Below, one piece after another: positions 45,160 through 54,486 of a DNA stretch of 64,000 bases. Source of the DNA: Paraburkholderia gardini (GTDB taxonomy: Bacteria; Pseudomonadota; Gammaproteobacteria; Burkholderiales; Burkholderiaceae). The translations under genes and the position numbers were made by a program. The notes below the pieces were generated by a model, which ran no database searches, was not told the DNA's origin, and saw nothing but the letters and a program-made list of their open reading frames with translations. The stretch covers positions 85,878-149,877 of the forward strand of contig NZ_CAJQYY010000016.1 in NCBI RefSeq assembly GCF_907164575.1, read 5' to 3'. Position 1 is the first letter of the stretch. Each line of letters begins with the position of its first letter.

Positions 45160-45858
45160 ATGGATCACATCAAGGCAATTGCATTCGATCTGTACGGCAC
45201 ACTGTACGACGTCCATTCGGTTGTTGCCCGATGCGATGAGCAATTCCCAGGACGTGGACGTGAAATCAGCGCGATCTGGAGACAGAAGCAGCTCGAATAT
45301 ACGTGGCTGCGCAGCCTGATGAACCGTTACGTCACATTCGAGCAGGCGACGGAAGACGCATTGCGCTTTACCTGCCGGCACCTGCGGCTCGATCTGGATA
45401 ACGATGCATGCAAGGTGCTCTGCGAAGCGTACCTGCGACTGCAGCCGTTCCCCGAAGTGGCCGATACGCTGCGTGAATTGCGCCGGCGCGGACTGAAGCT
45501 GGCGGTGCTGTCGAACGGTTCGCCGCATTCGATCGGCGCCGTGGTGGGAAACTCCGGACTTCGCGCCGAATTCGATCATCTGCTTAGCGTCGATCCGGTG
45601 CGCGTGTACAAACCGGACGATCGCGCCTACCTGCTTGCGGAAACGGCCTTCGGAGTTACGCGATCGTCGATACTGTTCGTGTCGTCGAATGCGTGGGATG
45701 CGACGGGGGCGCGTTATTTCGGCTTTCCGACGTGCTGGATCAATCGCAGCGGCAATGTCTTCGAAGAAATGGGCCAGACGCCGGACTGGCAGCTGGGCGG
45801 TCTCGACGAATTGTTGCCGCTATTCGATAGCCGTGGTTCTGCCCTCAGCCGAACGTGA
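45160..45858 (+). CDS. Haloacid dehalogenase type II (HAD superfamily)
   Basis: This 232-residue protein has HAD motif [14 protein letters not shown] with nucleophile Asp10, the substrate loop [15 protein letters not shown], motif [10 protein letters not shown], motif III Lys in YKPDDRAY, and motif [14 protein letters not shown]. These are the marks of L-2-haloacid dehalogenases, which hydrolyse 2-haloalkanoates to 2-hydroxy acids. It is rightward after the CGNR regulator. The end overlaps the convergent dipZ stop by 14 bases. Confidence 0.92.
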   Translation: MDHIKAIAFDLYGTLYDVHSVVARCDEQFPGRGREISAIWRQKQLEYTWLRSLMNRYVTFEQATEDALRFTCRHLRLDLDNDACKVLCEAYLRLQPFPEVADTLRELRRRGLKLAVLSNGSPHSIGAVVGNSGLRAEFDHLLSVDPVRVYKPDDRAYLLAETAFGVTRSSILFVSSNAWDATGARYFGFPTCWINRSGNVFEEMGQTPDWQLGGLDELLPLFDSRGSALSRT

Positions 45859-47743
45859 ACGAGTACGCCTCGACGCCAGGGTCCAGAAACTCGATCGAAA
45901 ACGTGTGGTCCTTGATGTCGCCCGTTTGCCGCACCAGTTGATAGAGCCGTTGCTCCGTCACCGTGCCCATGCCGTCGGCGCTCACATCGCTGCCGTGCGC
46001 ATTGCCCGGCGCGGCGCCGTCGATGCTGACGCGAAACCGCACGGGTTTGCCGTCCTTGTCCGGGCCCAGCACCAGATGCAGATCGCGAGCGTGGAAGCGG
46101 TAGACGATCTCTCCCGACGGCGCCGCGAGCGTCGCGTGTTCGGCACCGACGCGCCACTTGCCGGCGAGGCCCCAGTCGTTCAGCGCAGGCTGCATGGGCG
46201 CGGTGTACGTATGGAGCCTGTCACCGGTTTCGCCGCCGGGTGAGGCGAAGTTCCCGGCACGTGCATAGCCGATGTAGGTTTCCGGTGACTGCATGTCGTG
46301 ATTGTCGGCAGCCGCCTCCACGCCTGTCACGCTGGTACGGGTGAGCCCTGTCGCGATCTTCGCCGCATCCGCGTGACCTGCTTCCGTCAGCAGCTGCTGG
46401 ATAACCTTCTCCGACTGCGCGTAGTCGCCTTCGCCGAAATGGTGGTAGCGGATACGCCCCTGAGCATCGACGAAATAATGCGCCGGCCAGTACTGGTTGT
46501 TCAGTGAGCGCCAGATGGCGTAGTTGTTGTCGATCGCAACCGGATAATCGACACCCAGGTCGTGTACCGCCTTCTTCACGTTGTCGATATTGCGCTCGAA
46601 GGCGAACTCCGGCGCATGCACCCCGATCACAACCAGCCCCTGATCCTTGTACTTCTCCGCCCACGCCTTCACGTACGGCAGCGAACGCAGGCAGTTGATG
46701 CACGAGTAAGTCCAGAAATCGATCAGCACCACCTTGCCGCGCAAGCTTTGTGCACTGAGCGGCGGCGAGTTGAGCCATTGAACCGCGCCGTTCAGCGACG
46801 GCAGCACGCCCTCGACCGGCAGCGGCGGCACATTCCCGGGCACGACTTGCGCCGCACGCATCATCGCGCCCGACGAAGCAGCCATCGCGCCGCCCGTGCC
46901 TTTATCCGCGTCAGCGGAAGTGCCTGAACCCGCGGCATCATTCGCCGCCATCATGGCGCCGCCGTTCGCCGTACTGTCAACCGTGCTGCTCGACGAAGCG
47001 ACGCCAGCCGGCGTCGCACCGGGCGACAGCCTGTCGACCAGCTTCTGTTCGATGCCGCCGGTCGCAACCGTCGAGATCCGCGTGAGAACCCCCGTGTCGA
47101 GTCCGAACGCGATCGCCACCACTCCACCCAGCATCGCCGCGCCGATGCCACGGCGAATCCACTCGCCGGCGCCCAGCGAACGTTTCATCGCCGTGAAGAC
47201 GCGGCCGCCGATCAGCAACGCGATCGCGAGCGAGGTTGCCGCGCCGGCCGCATAGGCGACCAGCAGCAGCGTCGTGCCGACGCTCGCGCCACGCAGCGCG
47301 GCGCCGGTCAGCACCAGACCCAGAATGGGACCGGCGCACGGCGCCCACAGCAAGCCCGTGGCAATGCCGAGCAGAAACGACGAACCCGCGCGCACCTGCT
47401 GGCCGTCGGCCTGGGCGAAGTTCGAAAGCCGGTTGCCGGCGCTCACCAGGGGCCGCATCAGATGGTCGGCAAAGCGCGGGAACAGCAGCGTCAGGCCGAA
47501 TACGGCGAGCAGCGCGATGGCGAGCCAGCGGCCATACTGGTTGGCCTGCGTGACCCACCCCCCGCCGACGGCAGCGAGCGTCGCCACGAGGGCGAACGTC
47601 AGCGCCATGCCGGCGAGCAACGGCAGCCCGCTGCGGACGAAGGGCTGATCGGCGCGCGCGAAGACGAACGGCAGTACCGGCAGGATGCAGGGGCTGAGAA
47701 TCGTCAGGGCACCGCCAAGGTAGGCGAGAACGATGAGTAGCAT
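45845..47743 (-). CDS. dipZ: DipZ-type CcdA-thioredoxin fusion, envelope thiol reductant
   Basis: This 632-residue fusion has an N-terminal CcdA/DsbD-like membrane domain, about residues 1-225, with redox Cys19 (SPC) and Cys136 (APC). A linker at 244-302 is rich in Ala, Ser, Gly and Met. A TlpA-like thioredoxin domain follows with CINC at 348-351. The C-terminal domain (about 480-632, ends SFTFG) is the galactose-binding-like part found in DipZ. It carries electrons from cytoplasmic thioredoxin to periplasmic proteins. The MsrB gene, 60 bases upstream, suggests that it recycles exported MsrB. It is possibly regulated by the divergent two-component system. Confidence 0.92.
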   Translation of the reverse strand: MLLIVLAYLGGALTILSPCILPVLPFVFARADQPFVRSGLPLLAGMALTFALVATLAAVGGGWVTQANQYGRWLAIALLAVFGLTLLFPRFADHLMRPLVSAGNRLSNFAQADGQQVRAGSSFLLGIATGLLWAPCAGPILGLVLTGAALRGASVGTTLLLVAYAAGAATSLAIALLIGGRVFTAMKRSLGAGEWIRRGIGAAMLGGVVAIAFGLDTGVLTRISTVATGGIEQKLVDRLSPGATPAGVASSSSTVDSTANGGAMMAANDAAGSGTSADADKGTGGAMAASSGAMMRAAQVVPGNVPPLPVEGVLPSLNGAVQWLNSPPLSAQSLRGKVVLIDFWTYSCINCLRSLPYVKAWAEKYKDQGLVVIGVHAPEFAFERNIDNVKKAVHDLGVDYPVAIDNNYAIWRSLNNQYWPAHYFVDAQGRIRYHHFGEGDYAQSEKVIQQLLTEAGHADAAKIATGLTRTSVTGVEAAADNHDMQSPETYIGYARAGNFASPGGETGDRLHTYTAPMQPALNDWGLAGKWRVGAEHATLAAPSGEIVYRFHARDLHLVLGPDKDGKPVRFRVSIDGAAPGNAHGSDVSADGMGTVTEQRLYQLVRQTGDIKDHTFSIEFLDPGVEAYSFTFG

Positions 47744-47803
47744 GACTGTTCCAGTGCGTTATTTCAGGGGTTATGGGGGTGTCGCCAGGATTCGGATTCA
47801 GAC

Positions 47804-48316
47804 TCAGGCTGCCGCCGGTGTAAAGCGCATGGCGAGCCCGTTCATGCAATAGCGCAGGCCGGTGGGTTTCGGACCGTCGTCGAATACGTGCCCGAGGTGG
47901 CCGCCGCAGCGCCGGCAATGCACTTCCGTGCGTGACATGCCGAATGAGCCGTCTTCGCGCGTCGCCACCGCGTGCTCGAGCGGCGCCCAGAAACTCGGCC
48001 AGCCTGTGTGGCTCTCGAACTTCGTGCGCGACGAAAACAGGTCGAGCCGGCAGCCGGCGCATGCGAAGACGCCCGCGCGATGCTCGCTGTTCAGCGGACT
48101 GCTGTAAGGCCGCTCGGTGCCTTCATCCCGCAGAACGGTGTACTGTGCCGGCGTGAGCAACTGGTGCCATTGCTCGTCCGTGCGCGTGAATTCGAAGCTT
48201 TGAGCGGGCTTGCCGGCCTTTGCCGGCGCCGCGGCCAGCCGCGGCCAGCGGCTCACGGCAGCCAGCGCCGCCACGGCCGCACCGCCCGAAAGCAGGAAGC
48301 GTCTACGACTTTGCAT
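47804..48316 (-). CDS. msrB: Exported peptide-methionine (R)-S-oxide reductase
   Basis: This 170-residue MsrB has a twin-arginine signal (SRRRFLLSGGAAVAALAAVSRW) and a mature domain with TERPYSSPLNSEHRAGVF, zinc-binding CAGC and CRRC, HTGWPSFW, and catalytic Cys in RYCMNGLAM. It reduces methionine-R-sulfoxide in proteins, here probably in the periplasm. The start at 48316 follows AAGGAGC; the longer frame is leader. With dipZ downstream it forms a repair pair, opposite a two-component system. Confidence 0.92.
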   Translation of the reverse strand: MQSRRRFLLSGGAAVAALAAVSRWPRLAAAPAKAGKPAQSFEFTRTDEQWHQLLTPAQYTVLRDEGTERPYSSPLNSEHRAGVFACAGCRLDLFSSRTKFESHTGWPSFWAPLEHAVATREDGSFGMSRTEVHCRRCGGHLGHVFDDGPKPTGLRYCMNGLAMRFTPAAA

Positions 48317-48391
48317 GATGTGCTCCTTGGTGCCAGTCTGCGGATAGTGGCCACATGCTAGGGCGCGGGCGGTGTCAAAGTCCTCACGAAA

Positions 48392-48413
48392 AGTTAAATT
48401 AAATGTGATAACT
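48392..48413. promoter_or_regulatory. AT-rich interrupted repeat between msrB and regulator
   Basis: AGTTA (48392-48396) and TAACT (48409-48413) flank an AT-rich 12-base core (AATTAAATGTGA) in an otherwise GC-rich divergent promoter. It may bind the adjacent OmpR-type regulator. Confidence 0.3.
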
Positions 48414-48514
48414 CGCCGCCGGGAAATTTTGCACAATGGCGCAACGGCCGCTTTCCGGCGTCAGTTCCCGCAACCACCCTGAACCACCCCTCACCGCTCG
48501 AGACCGCGACTTCC

Positions 48515-49264
48515 ATGGATCATCAAAAGCGCATCCTGATCGTCGAAGACGATGTCGACATCGCCAACGTGCTGGCTCTGCATCTGCGCGATGAACGCTA
48601 TGAGGTCGTGCACAGCGCCGACGGCAACGAAGGACTTCGGCTGCTTGAACAGGGCGGCTGGGATGCACTGATCCTCGACCTGATGCTGCCTGGCGTCGAC
48701 GGACTGGAGATTTGCCGGCGCGCCCGCGCGATGACGCGTTACACCCCGATCATCATCACCAGCGCCCGTTCGAGCGAAGTACACCGGATTCTCGGCCTCG
48801 AACTCGGTGCCGACGACTACCTCGCCAAGCCGTTCTCCGTGCTCGAACTGGTCGCACGCGTGAAAGCGCTGCTGCGCCGCGTCGAAGCGATGGCGAAAGA
48901 TTCGCGGATCGACGCAGGCACCCTGCAGACAGCCGGCCTCACCATCGATCCGCTGACACGCGAGGCCGCCGTCGAGGGCCGGCGAATCGAGCTGACGCCG
49001 CGCGAATTCGATCTGCTGTATTTCTTCGCGCAACAGCCGGGCAAGGTGTTTTCGCGGATGGACCTGCTCAACGCGGTGTGGGGTTACCGGCACGAAGGAT
49101 ACGAACATACCGTGAACACCCACATCAACCGGTTGCGCGCGAAGATCGAAGCCGACCCGGCTGAGCCCACGCGGATACTGACCGTCTGGGGACGCGGCTA
49201 CAAGTTTGCCGCGCCTTCCGACGGCACCCCGGCGCAGGACATCCCGTCCACGGACGCGCCATGA
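48515..49264 (+). CDS. OmpR-family response regulator
   Basis: This 249-residue regulator has a receiver domain with acidic pair EDD (residues 11-13), phospho-acceptor Asp in LILDLMLPG (near 54-57), and KPF Lys. The winged-helix C-terminal domain begins near residue 150 with ELTPREFDLLYFFAQQPGKVFSR and ends with ILTVWGRGYKF. It is translated into the kinase through an ATGA overlap. It diverges from msrB-dipZ and likely controls them, in analogy to envelope redox systems such as MsrPQ/YedVW. That role is inferred. Confidence 0.92.
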   Translation: MDHQKRILIVEDDVDIANVLALHLRDERYEVVHSADGNEGLRLLEQGGWDALILDLMLPGVDGLEICRRARAMTRYTPIIITSARSSEVHRILGLELGADDYLAKPFSVLELVARVKALLRRVEAMAKDSRIDAGTLQTAGLTIDPLTREAAVEGRRIELTPREFDLLYFFAQQPGKVFSRMDLLNAVWGYRHEGYEHTVNTHINRLRAKIEADPAEPTRILTVWGRGYKFAAPSDGTPAQDIPSTDAP

Positions 49265-50796
49265 ACCTCACCCTCACCCAGCGGCTTTCGATCGTGTTCT
49301 CGGTGCTGCTGCTTGCGTGCTGCGGCGCATCGGCATGGCTGCAAATCCGCTCAAGCGACCTGCACGACAAGGAAGTGATCCAGGGCCTTTCGCGCGGACT
49401 GGCCGGTCACATCGTCCGCAGCACGCCGTTGATGGATGGGAACGGCCTGAGGCCCGACGCCGTGCGGCAACTGTTCGGCCAGTTGATGGTGGTCAATCCG
49501 AGCGTCGAGGTGTATCTGCTCGACAATCAAGGACGCATCAAGGGCGACGACGCGCCCGCAGGACATGTGAAGCGCGAGCAGGTGGACCTCGCGCCGGTTC
49601 GCCGCTTCATCGCCGGCGACGCGCTCCCGATCCTCGGCGACGATCCGCGCAGCACCGACGCGCGCAAGGTGTTCAGCGCCGCGCCACTGCAGGCGGACGG
49701 GAAAGCGCCATCGGGCTATATCTACGTGGTGCTGCTCGGCGAGGCACACGACGCACTCGCCGCACAGGTGAACGCCAGCTCGGTATTGCGCACCACGCTG
49801 TGGTACATGGCGCTCGTGACCCTGCTTGGGCTACTCGCGGGTCTCATGGCATTCGGGCTGATCACGCGTCCCCTGCGACGGCTGTCTGCCGCGATGCTTC
49901 GCTTCGACGTCAACGGTGAACCGGATACGCAGCCGAAGGTACCGCGCTCGTCTTCAGCGGGAACGCGTGATGAAATCGCCGTGCTGGAGACCGCCTTCGC
50001 GCAGATGGCAGAACGGATCGGCGAACAGTGGCGCGCGCTGACGCGGCTGGACCAGCAGCGGCGCGAGCTGCTTGCCAATATTTCGCACGACCTGCGCACG
50101 CCGCTGACGTCGCTGCACGGCTACCTTGAAACGTTGTCGCTAAAGGCCGACACCCTCGGCGAAACGGAGCGCAAACGCTATCTGGCAATCGCGCTCGCGC
50201 AAAGCGTCAAGGTTGGGCGGCTCGCTCAGGCACTGTTCGAACTGGCGAGGCTCGAACATGGCAACGTGCAACCGGCGCTGGAAGAATTCTCGATGGTGGA
50301 TCTGGTGCAGGACGTCTTCCAGAAATTCGAGTTGCCGGCCGAAGCGCGGCATATCCATCTGCGCGCCGGGATTCCGCAGCGCCTGCCCGCTGTCTTCGCC
50401 GATCTCGGGATGATCGAGCGTGTGCTGACCAACCTGCTCGACAACGCGATTCGCCATACGCCCGCTCATGGCACGATCGGGGTCGATCTCGCGTATCGCG
50501 ACGCGAACGTGTCGGTCACTGTCAGCGACAGCGGCCCAGGCATTCCGGCGAATCTGCGCGACGGGCTGTTCGAGCGGCCTTTCAGCACCGGCGGTGCGCA
50601 CCGTGGCGGCGGGTTCGGGCTGCTGATCGTACAGCGCATGCTGCAACTGCATCACAGCCAGATACGTCTGGTCGAACACGCGGGCACGGGGGCGACATTC
50701 TGCTTCGAGCTTCCGGTGAGCGGAGTTTCGCAGGCGGCCGGGGCGGCGGGTTCGTCGCAGTCGTCTTCGTGGATGACCGGGCGGCGACAAAAATAG
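49261..50796 (+). CDS. Sensor histidine kinase with HAMP domain
   Basis: This 511-residue inner-membrane kinase has a first helix at about 8-27 and a 150-residue periplasmic sensor domain. A second helix follows near 178-202 (YMALVTLLGLLAGLMAFGLI), then HAMP (TRPLRRLSAAMLRF), HisKA (LLANISHDLRTPLTSLHGYLE, phospho-acceptor His), and HATPase (NLLDNAIRHTPAHG, DSGPGIP). It partners with the preceding response regulator. The signal is unknown; context suggests envelope oxidative stress. Confidence 0.92.
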   Translation: MNLTLTQRLSIVFSVLLLACCGASAWLQIRSSDLHDKEVIQGLSRGLAGHIVRSTPLMDGNGLRPDAVRQLFGQLMVVNPSVEVYLLDNQGRIKGDDAPAGHVKREQVDLAPVRRFIAGDALPILGDDPRSTDARKVFSAAPLQADGKAPSGYIYVVLLGEAHDALAAQVNASSVLRTTLWYMALVTLLGLLAGLMAFGLITRPLRRLSAAMLRFDVNGEPDTQPKVPRSSSAGTRDEIAVLETAFAQMAERIGEQWRALTRLDQQRRELLANISHDLRTPLTSLHGYLETLSLKADTLGETERKRYLAIALAQSVKVGRLAQALFELARLEHGNVQPALEEFSMVDLVQDVFQKFELPAEARHIHLRAGIPQRLPAVFADLGMIERVLTNLLDNAIRHTPAHGTIGVDLAYRDANVSVTVSDSGPGIPANLRDGLFERPFSTGGAHRGGGFGLLIVQRMLQLHHSQIRLVEHAGTGATFCFELPVSGVSQAAGAAGSSQSSSWMTGRRQK

Positions 50797-50847
50797 AGCG
50801 GAACGCGGTCTGCTCACCCATCCCTCGCTGAATACGATGAAGGCCGG

Positions 50848-51624
50848 CTACAGCGCAAATAACCGCCCACGATGCGGCTCGCGATCTTCCACGCCGGCAA
50901 GCCGCAACGCGTGCCAGGCCATCGCGAAGTTGCTGGATATCACCGGTTTGCCGATCCTCGCTTCAAGCGCTGAAACGCGTTCCGCGATGCGCAAGCTTGT
51001 GCATGACACGAACACTGCTTCCACGTCGGGGTTCTGCCCGAGGCGCTCGACGGCGGCTTGCAGCGAGGCCGTGTCAATCCGTGCGACCTCGTTGTCGTTC
51101 GCATGCTCGAACGAGGCGATGCGTGTGACGCGCACGCCACGTGCCTCGATGTAACTTCGCATGTAGTCGTTGATCGAGCGCACATAAGGTGTCAGCAGCG
51201 CGGCGCGCTGGACGCCAAGGGCGCGTAGCGCGGCCAGCGCAGCGGTAATCGGCGTGGTACACGCGACGCCCGGGCGCGCCTCGCGGATACGCGCGAATAC
51301 GTTTTCCTCGCCGATTACCATCGACGCCGACGTGCAGCCAAACGCCACCACATCGATTCGCTCGGCAGGCCGGATCAGTGCGACCGCCGGCGCGATGCGC
51401 CCATCCATCTCCGCCAGACGGTCGGGCGTGATGTCCGGCGAATTGAGGATGCGGCTCTCGTAGAAGGCCACTCCGTCCTGCGTCAGCAGTTTGCGCCATT
51501 CGTGTTCGATCGTGTGATCGGTGGCGAGCACCACCAACCCAATGGCGGCACGCCGGCAGATGCCGTCGTCCAGCGTGAAATCCAGCCTGGCGTACGCGTC
51601 ACCCTGCAATGAAATCGTGCTCAT
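50848..51624 (-). CDS. Asp/Glu racemase superfamily protein (maleate isomerase/AMDase-like)
   Basis: This 258-residue protein has the two catalytic Cys regions AFGCTSASMVIG (Cys near 96) and FVSCTSLR (Cys near 204). The order resembles maleate cis-trans isomerase and arylmalonate decarboxylase. Its ATG overlaps the D-amino acid dehydrogenase stop by four bases, so it is coupled. The pair may interconvert or degrade a D-amino acid or an unsaturated diacid. The substrate is not known. Confidence 0.85.
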   Translation of the reverse strand: MSTISLQGDAYARLDFTLDDGICRRAAIGLVVLATDHTIEHEWRKLLTQDGVAFYESRILNSPDITPDRLAEMDGRIAPAVALIRPAERIDVVAFGCTSASMVIGEENVFARIREARPGVACTTPITAALAALRALGVQRAALLTPYVRSINDYMRSYIEARGVRVTRIASFEHANDNEVARIDTASLQAAVERLGQNPDVEAVFVSCTSLRIAERVSALEARIGKPVISSNFAMAWHALRLAGVEDREPHRGRLFAL

Positions 51625-52865
51625 TTCAGTGTCATCCCTGTCATGTCGAGTTCAGGCTGGCGACCGGCCATGATGTCGACCAGCAGTTTCGCGGTTCCAC
51701 ACGACATGGTCCATCCCATGTGTCCGTGGCCCGTGTTCAGATACAGGTTCCTGTGCCGCGTGCGACCAATCAACGGCGTTCCTTCGGGCGTCATCGGACG
51801 CAGGCCTGCCCAGTAAGACGGGCGGCCATAGTCGGCGCCGTTCGGGAACAGCTCGCCGGCCACCTGCAGCATCGACTTGAAGTCAGCGGGGGTATGGCGG
51901 GTGTCGTAGCCGGTGAATTCGGCGGTCGCGGTGAAGCGCAGCCGTTTGCCAAAGCGCGCCCAAGCGACGAGATTGTTCTCGTCGACGCCGCCCAGCTCCG
52001 GCGGACGGTGGTCCGGCCCAACCGGAAACGTGGCGGAATAGCCCTTGACCGGATACACCGGCAGCCGGTAGCCCAGTTGACGCGCCAGAACCGGCGACCA
52101 GGAACCGAGCGCAAGCACGAACTCGTCGCCGCGAACGAGTCCGGCCGGCGTGCGCACTCCGATGACCCGATCGCCAGACGCCTCGATCGCGCTAATGGCG
52201 GCATCGAAATCGAAACGCACGCCAAGACGCTCGCACGCCGCTTTCAGCGCGCGGGTGAACAGGTGGGCATCGCCGCTTTCATCGGTCGGACAATAAATCG
52301 CTCCAGCGAGGCTGTCGCGCGCATGGGCAAGCGCCGGCTCACGCGCAATCGCCTGCGCCGCGTCGAGCGTTTCGAGCGACAGTCCGTTGGCCACGAGGAT
52401 CGACATATTCTGTGTGCCCCGCGCGAAAGAAGCTTCGTCGCGATAGAGATACAGCAGACCGCAGCTGATGCGGTCGTACTGCAAACGCTCGGCTTCGGTC
52501 AGCTGCTGCAATTGACTCTGTGCGTAGCGGCAAAGCCTCACCTTGCGCGTGGTGTTCTGGCGGGAGCGCTCCGCCGTGCAGTTGCGCAGGAACTGGAAAC
52601 ACCACGCCCACATGTGCGGGTCCGCGTTGAGCTTGAGCCTCAGCGCCTGCCCGTCGACGAAGAGTGATTTCAGCAGGATTTTCGGCGCTCGCGGAGACGC
52701 CCACGTGTATGAATGCCCCGGCGCGACGAGACCGGCGTTGGCAAAGCTGGTCTCGAGCGCGACACCTGGCTGACGGTCGATCACGGTGACCTCGCGGCCC
52801 TCTCTGGCAAGGTAATACGCGGCCGTGACGCCAGCGATTCCGCCTCCCAGCACAACGCTTTTCAT
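51621..52865 (-). CDS. dadA: D-amino acid dehydrogenase (DadA-like)
   Basis: This 414-residue FAD enzyme has N-terminal VVLGGGIAGVTAAYYLAREGREVTVIDRQPG, with its GxGxxG dinucleotide fold, and C-terminal GLRPMTPEGTPLIGRTRHRNLYLNTGHGHMGWTMSCGTAK. DadA deaminates D-amino acids, passing electrons to quinones. It is first of a two-gene leftward operon, divergent from a branched-chain-type ABC importer that may supply the substrate. The leader carries repeat copy 2. Confidence 0.92.
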   Translation of the reverse strand: MKSVVLGGGIAGVTAAYYLAREGREVTVIDRQPGVALETSFANAGLVAPGHSYTWASPRAPKILLKSLFVDGQALRLKLNADPHMWAWCFQFLRNCTAERSRQNTTRKVRLCRYAQSQLQQLTEAERLQYDRISCGLLYLYRDEASFARGTQNMSILVANGLSLETLDAAQAIAREPALAHARDSLAGAIYCPTDESGDAHLFTRALKAACERLGVRFDFDAAISAIEASGDRVIGVRTPAGLVRGDEFVLALGSWSPVLARQLGYRLPVYPVKGYSATFPVGPDHRPPELGGVDENNLVAWARFGKRLRFTATAEFTGYDTRHTPADFKSMLQVAGELFPNGADYGRPSYWAGLRPMTPEGTPLIGRTRHRNLYLNTGHGHMGWTMSCGTAKLLVDIMAGRQPELDMTGMTLK

Positions 52866-52876
52866 ACGTGACTCCC

Positions 52877-52941
52877 GTGTCGACCAGAGTTAGCGCTTTA
52901 GCTGTCGACCGGAGTTCGCGCTTCAGCGCGTTACTCCGGTC
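52877..52941 (-). repeat. Palindromic repeat, copy 2, with partial duplication
   Basis: GACCGGAGT (52907-52915) pairs with ACTCCGGTC (52933-52941). An inner CGCGC/GCGCG stem extends it. A degenerate first part, TGTCGACCAGAGTTAGCGC, precedes it. As in copy 1, GGTCCCATG follows and the ribosome-binding site of a leftward gene (dadA) lies just beyond the other end. Confidence 0.7.
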
Positions 52942-53003
52942 CCATGCAAAGCATTTACTCGGGTCCCATGCAATCTGCGCCCATGCAATCCCCGCCCATG
53001 CAA
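52941..53003. repeat. Four direct copies of CCCATGCAA
   Basis: Copies start at 52941, 52965, 52980 and 52995. The last three steps are 24, 15 and 15 bases. The repeat begins at the edge of the palindromic element and may be a slipped-strand expansion of its CCCATG flank. Confidence 0.7.
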
Positions 53004-53269
53004 AGCTGCTTGCCGTTCAGGAAATGCAAACCCGCTGACGCTTCAGGTATGACGTTCTATAAGCGCATACCCTATACCGCTCAAATGTGCGGCGAGACCT
53101 ATCATGAAAAAACACTTTCATAGTAGCGCTGCGATGCGTCCGATACCGGGTTGTTGAACTGACAGATTACAACTTGTATGCGACGTACGTTTTCAACCGT
53201 TTTCCGATGTCATCGGTTCAGTCGTGTGGCGGATCGCTCCAGTCCTTTTCACAATAAGGAGTCACAAAC

Positions 53270-54463
53270 ATGATTGTTCAGAAAAATAGCTCGCCGGACG
53301 CAGGTCGCGTCTTGCGGCAGACAACAATCGCGGCACTGGCCGCGCTGGCCGTGCTCGCTGGCATTGTCCCGGGGTCGGCGCAAAGCCAGACCATCAAGAT
53401 CGGCGTGCCCGCGCCGCTGTCGGGCAGCAGCGCCAATGCCGGCATCGACATCGTCAACGGCGCGAAGCTTGCCGCCGCCAGAATCAATGCGGCGGGCGGC
53501 GTACTCGGCAAGCAGATCGAACTGGTGCCGGAGGATGACGCCTGCGACGCGCAGACCGCCGTGCAGGCGGCACAGAAACTCGTCGATGCGGGGGTCGTCG
53601 CCGTGGCCGGCGGCTACTGCTCCAGCGCGGCCCTGCCGGAATTGACGACGTTTCATCGCGCCGGAATTCCCTACGTGATGGACGCCTCGACCAATCCCAA
53701 ACTGACCGAGATGGGCTACGACAATGTGTTCCGCACGATCGGCCGTGATGACGAGCAAGGTCCATTTGCCGCCGGATTCATGAAGAATTCGCTCCATGCC
53801 CGGCGCGCCGCCGTGATCCACGACAACACGACCTATGCCAAGGGCCTCGCCGACAACACCGTGGAAGCCCTGAAAAAGGATGGCGTCGACGTCGTCTACA
53901 ACGACGCGATCACACCGGGGCAAATGGACTATTCGCCAACGCTGACCCACGTCGCCTCGCTGAAGCCTGACGTCATCTACTACACCGGCTATTTCTCCGA
54001 AGCCGGCCTGCTGGTGAAGGAGGCACGGCAACTGGGCCTGAAGATGACCCTGATGGGCGGCGACGGCACCAACGACCCGACACTGATGAAAACAGCCGGC
54101 CCGGCTGCCGAGGGCATGATCATCACCACGGCGCCGCTGGCGCAGTTCCTGAGCGGCGCGCACGATTTCGTCGACGGTTATACGAAGGCCTACGGGCAAG
54201 GGCCAGGGCCGTATTCGGTCTACGAATACGACGCCGTCGGCGTCACCGCGAAAGCGATCGTAGACGGGAAGTCGGCGACGCCCGCCGCGATCACGGCCGC
54301 CTTGCACAAGATGTCGAACTATCAGGGCGCGACCGGAACGATCGGTTTCAACGCGAAGGGTGACCGCAGCAAGGCGGTCTACATCACCATCATCGTGCAC
54401 GGCGACAATTTCACGCCCTATCAAAGGCAGGATGCCAGCGGACACTGGGTGGCGATGAAATAG
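53270..54463 (+). CDS. livJ: Branched-chain amino acid-type ABC binding protein (LivJ-like)
   Basis: This 397-residue periplasmic type I binding protein has a signal peptide (TTIAALAALAVLAGIVPGSAQS). Motifs are TIKIGVPAPLSGSSANAGIDIVNGAKLAAARINAAGGVLGKQIELV and VAVAGGYCSSAALPELTTFHRAGIPYVMDAST, as in LivJ/LivK. It supplies the Liv permease and ATPases downstream. Since the divergent operon encodes a D-amino acid dehydrogenase, a non-standard amino acid ligand is possible. Confidence 0.92.
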   Translation: MIVQKNSSPDAGRVLRQTTIAALAALAVLAGIVPGSAQSQTIKIGVPAPLSGSSANAGIDIVNGAKLAAARINAAGGVLGKQIELVPEDDACDAQTAVQAAQKLVDAGVVAVAGGYCSSAALPELTTFHRAGIPYVMDASTNPKLTEMGYDNVFRTIGRDDEQGPFAAGFMKNSLHARRAAVIHDNTTYAKGLADNTVEALKKDGVDVVYNDAITPGQMDYSPTLTHVASLKPDVIYYTGYFSEAGLLVKEARQLGLKMTLMGGDGTNDPTLMKTAGPAAEGMIITTAPLAQFLSGAHDFVDGYTKAYGQGPGPYSVYEYDAVGVTAKAIVDGKSATPAAITAALHKMSNYQGATGTIGFNAKGDRSKAVYITIIVHGDNFTPYQRQDASGHWVAMK

Positions 54464-54486
54464 CATCCGCCGCGCCGCGCGCCGCC

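Larger units (their letters stand above)
52866..53269. other. Intergenic region between dadA and liv operon
   Basis: 404 bases without a gene. It contains the palindromic repeat, four CCCATGCAA copies and, near 53102-53131, a partial inverted repeat (ATGAAA, six bases, TTTCAT). TTGAAC with TATGCG 17 bases on, near 53155-53183, may be the liv promoter. Confidence 0.5.

Noticed and set aside
52941..53003. CRISPR array
   Set aside because: The repeat unit is only nine bases, spacers are 6-15 bases, and no cas genes are nearby.
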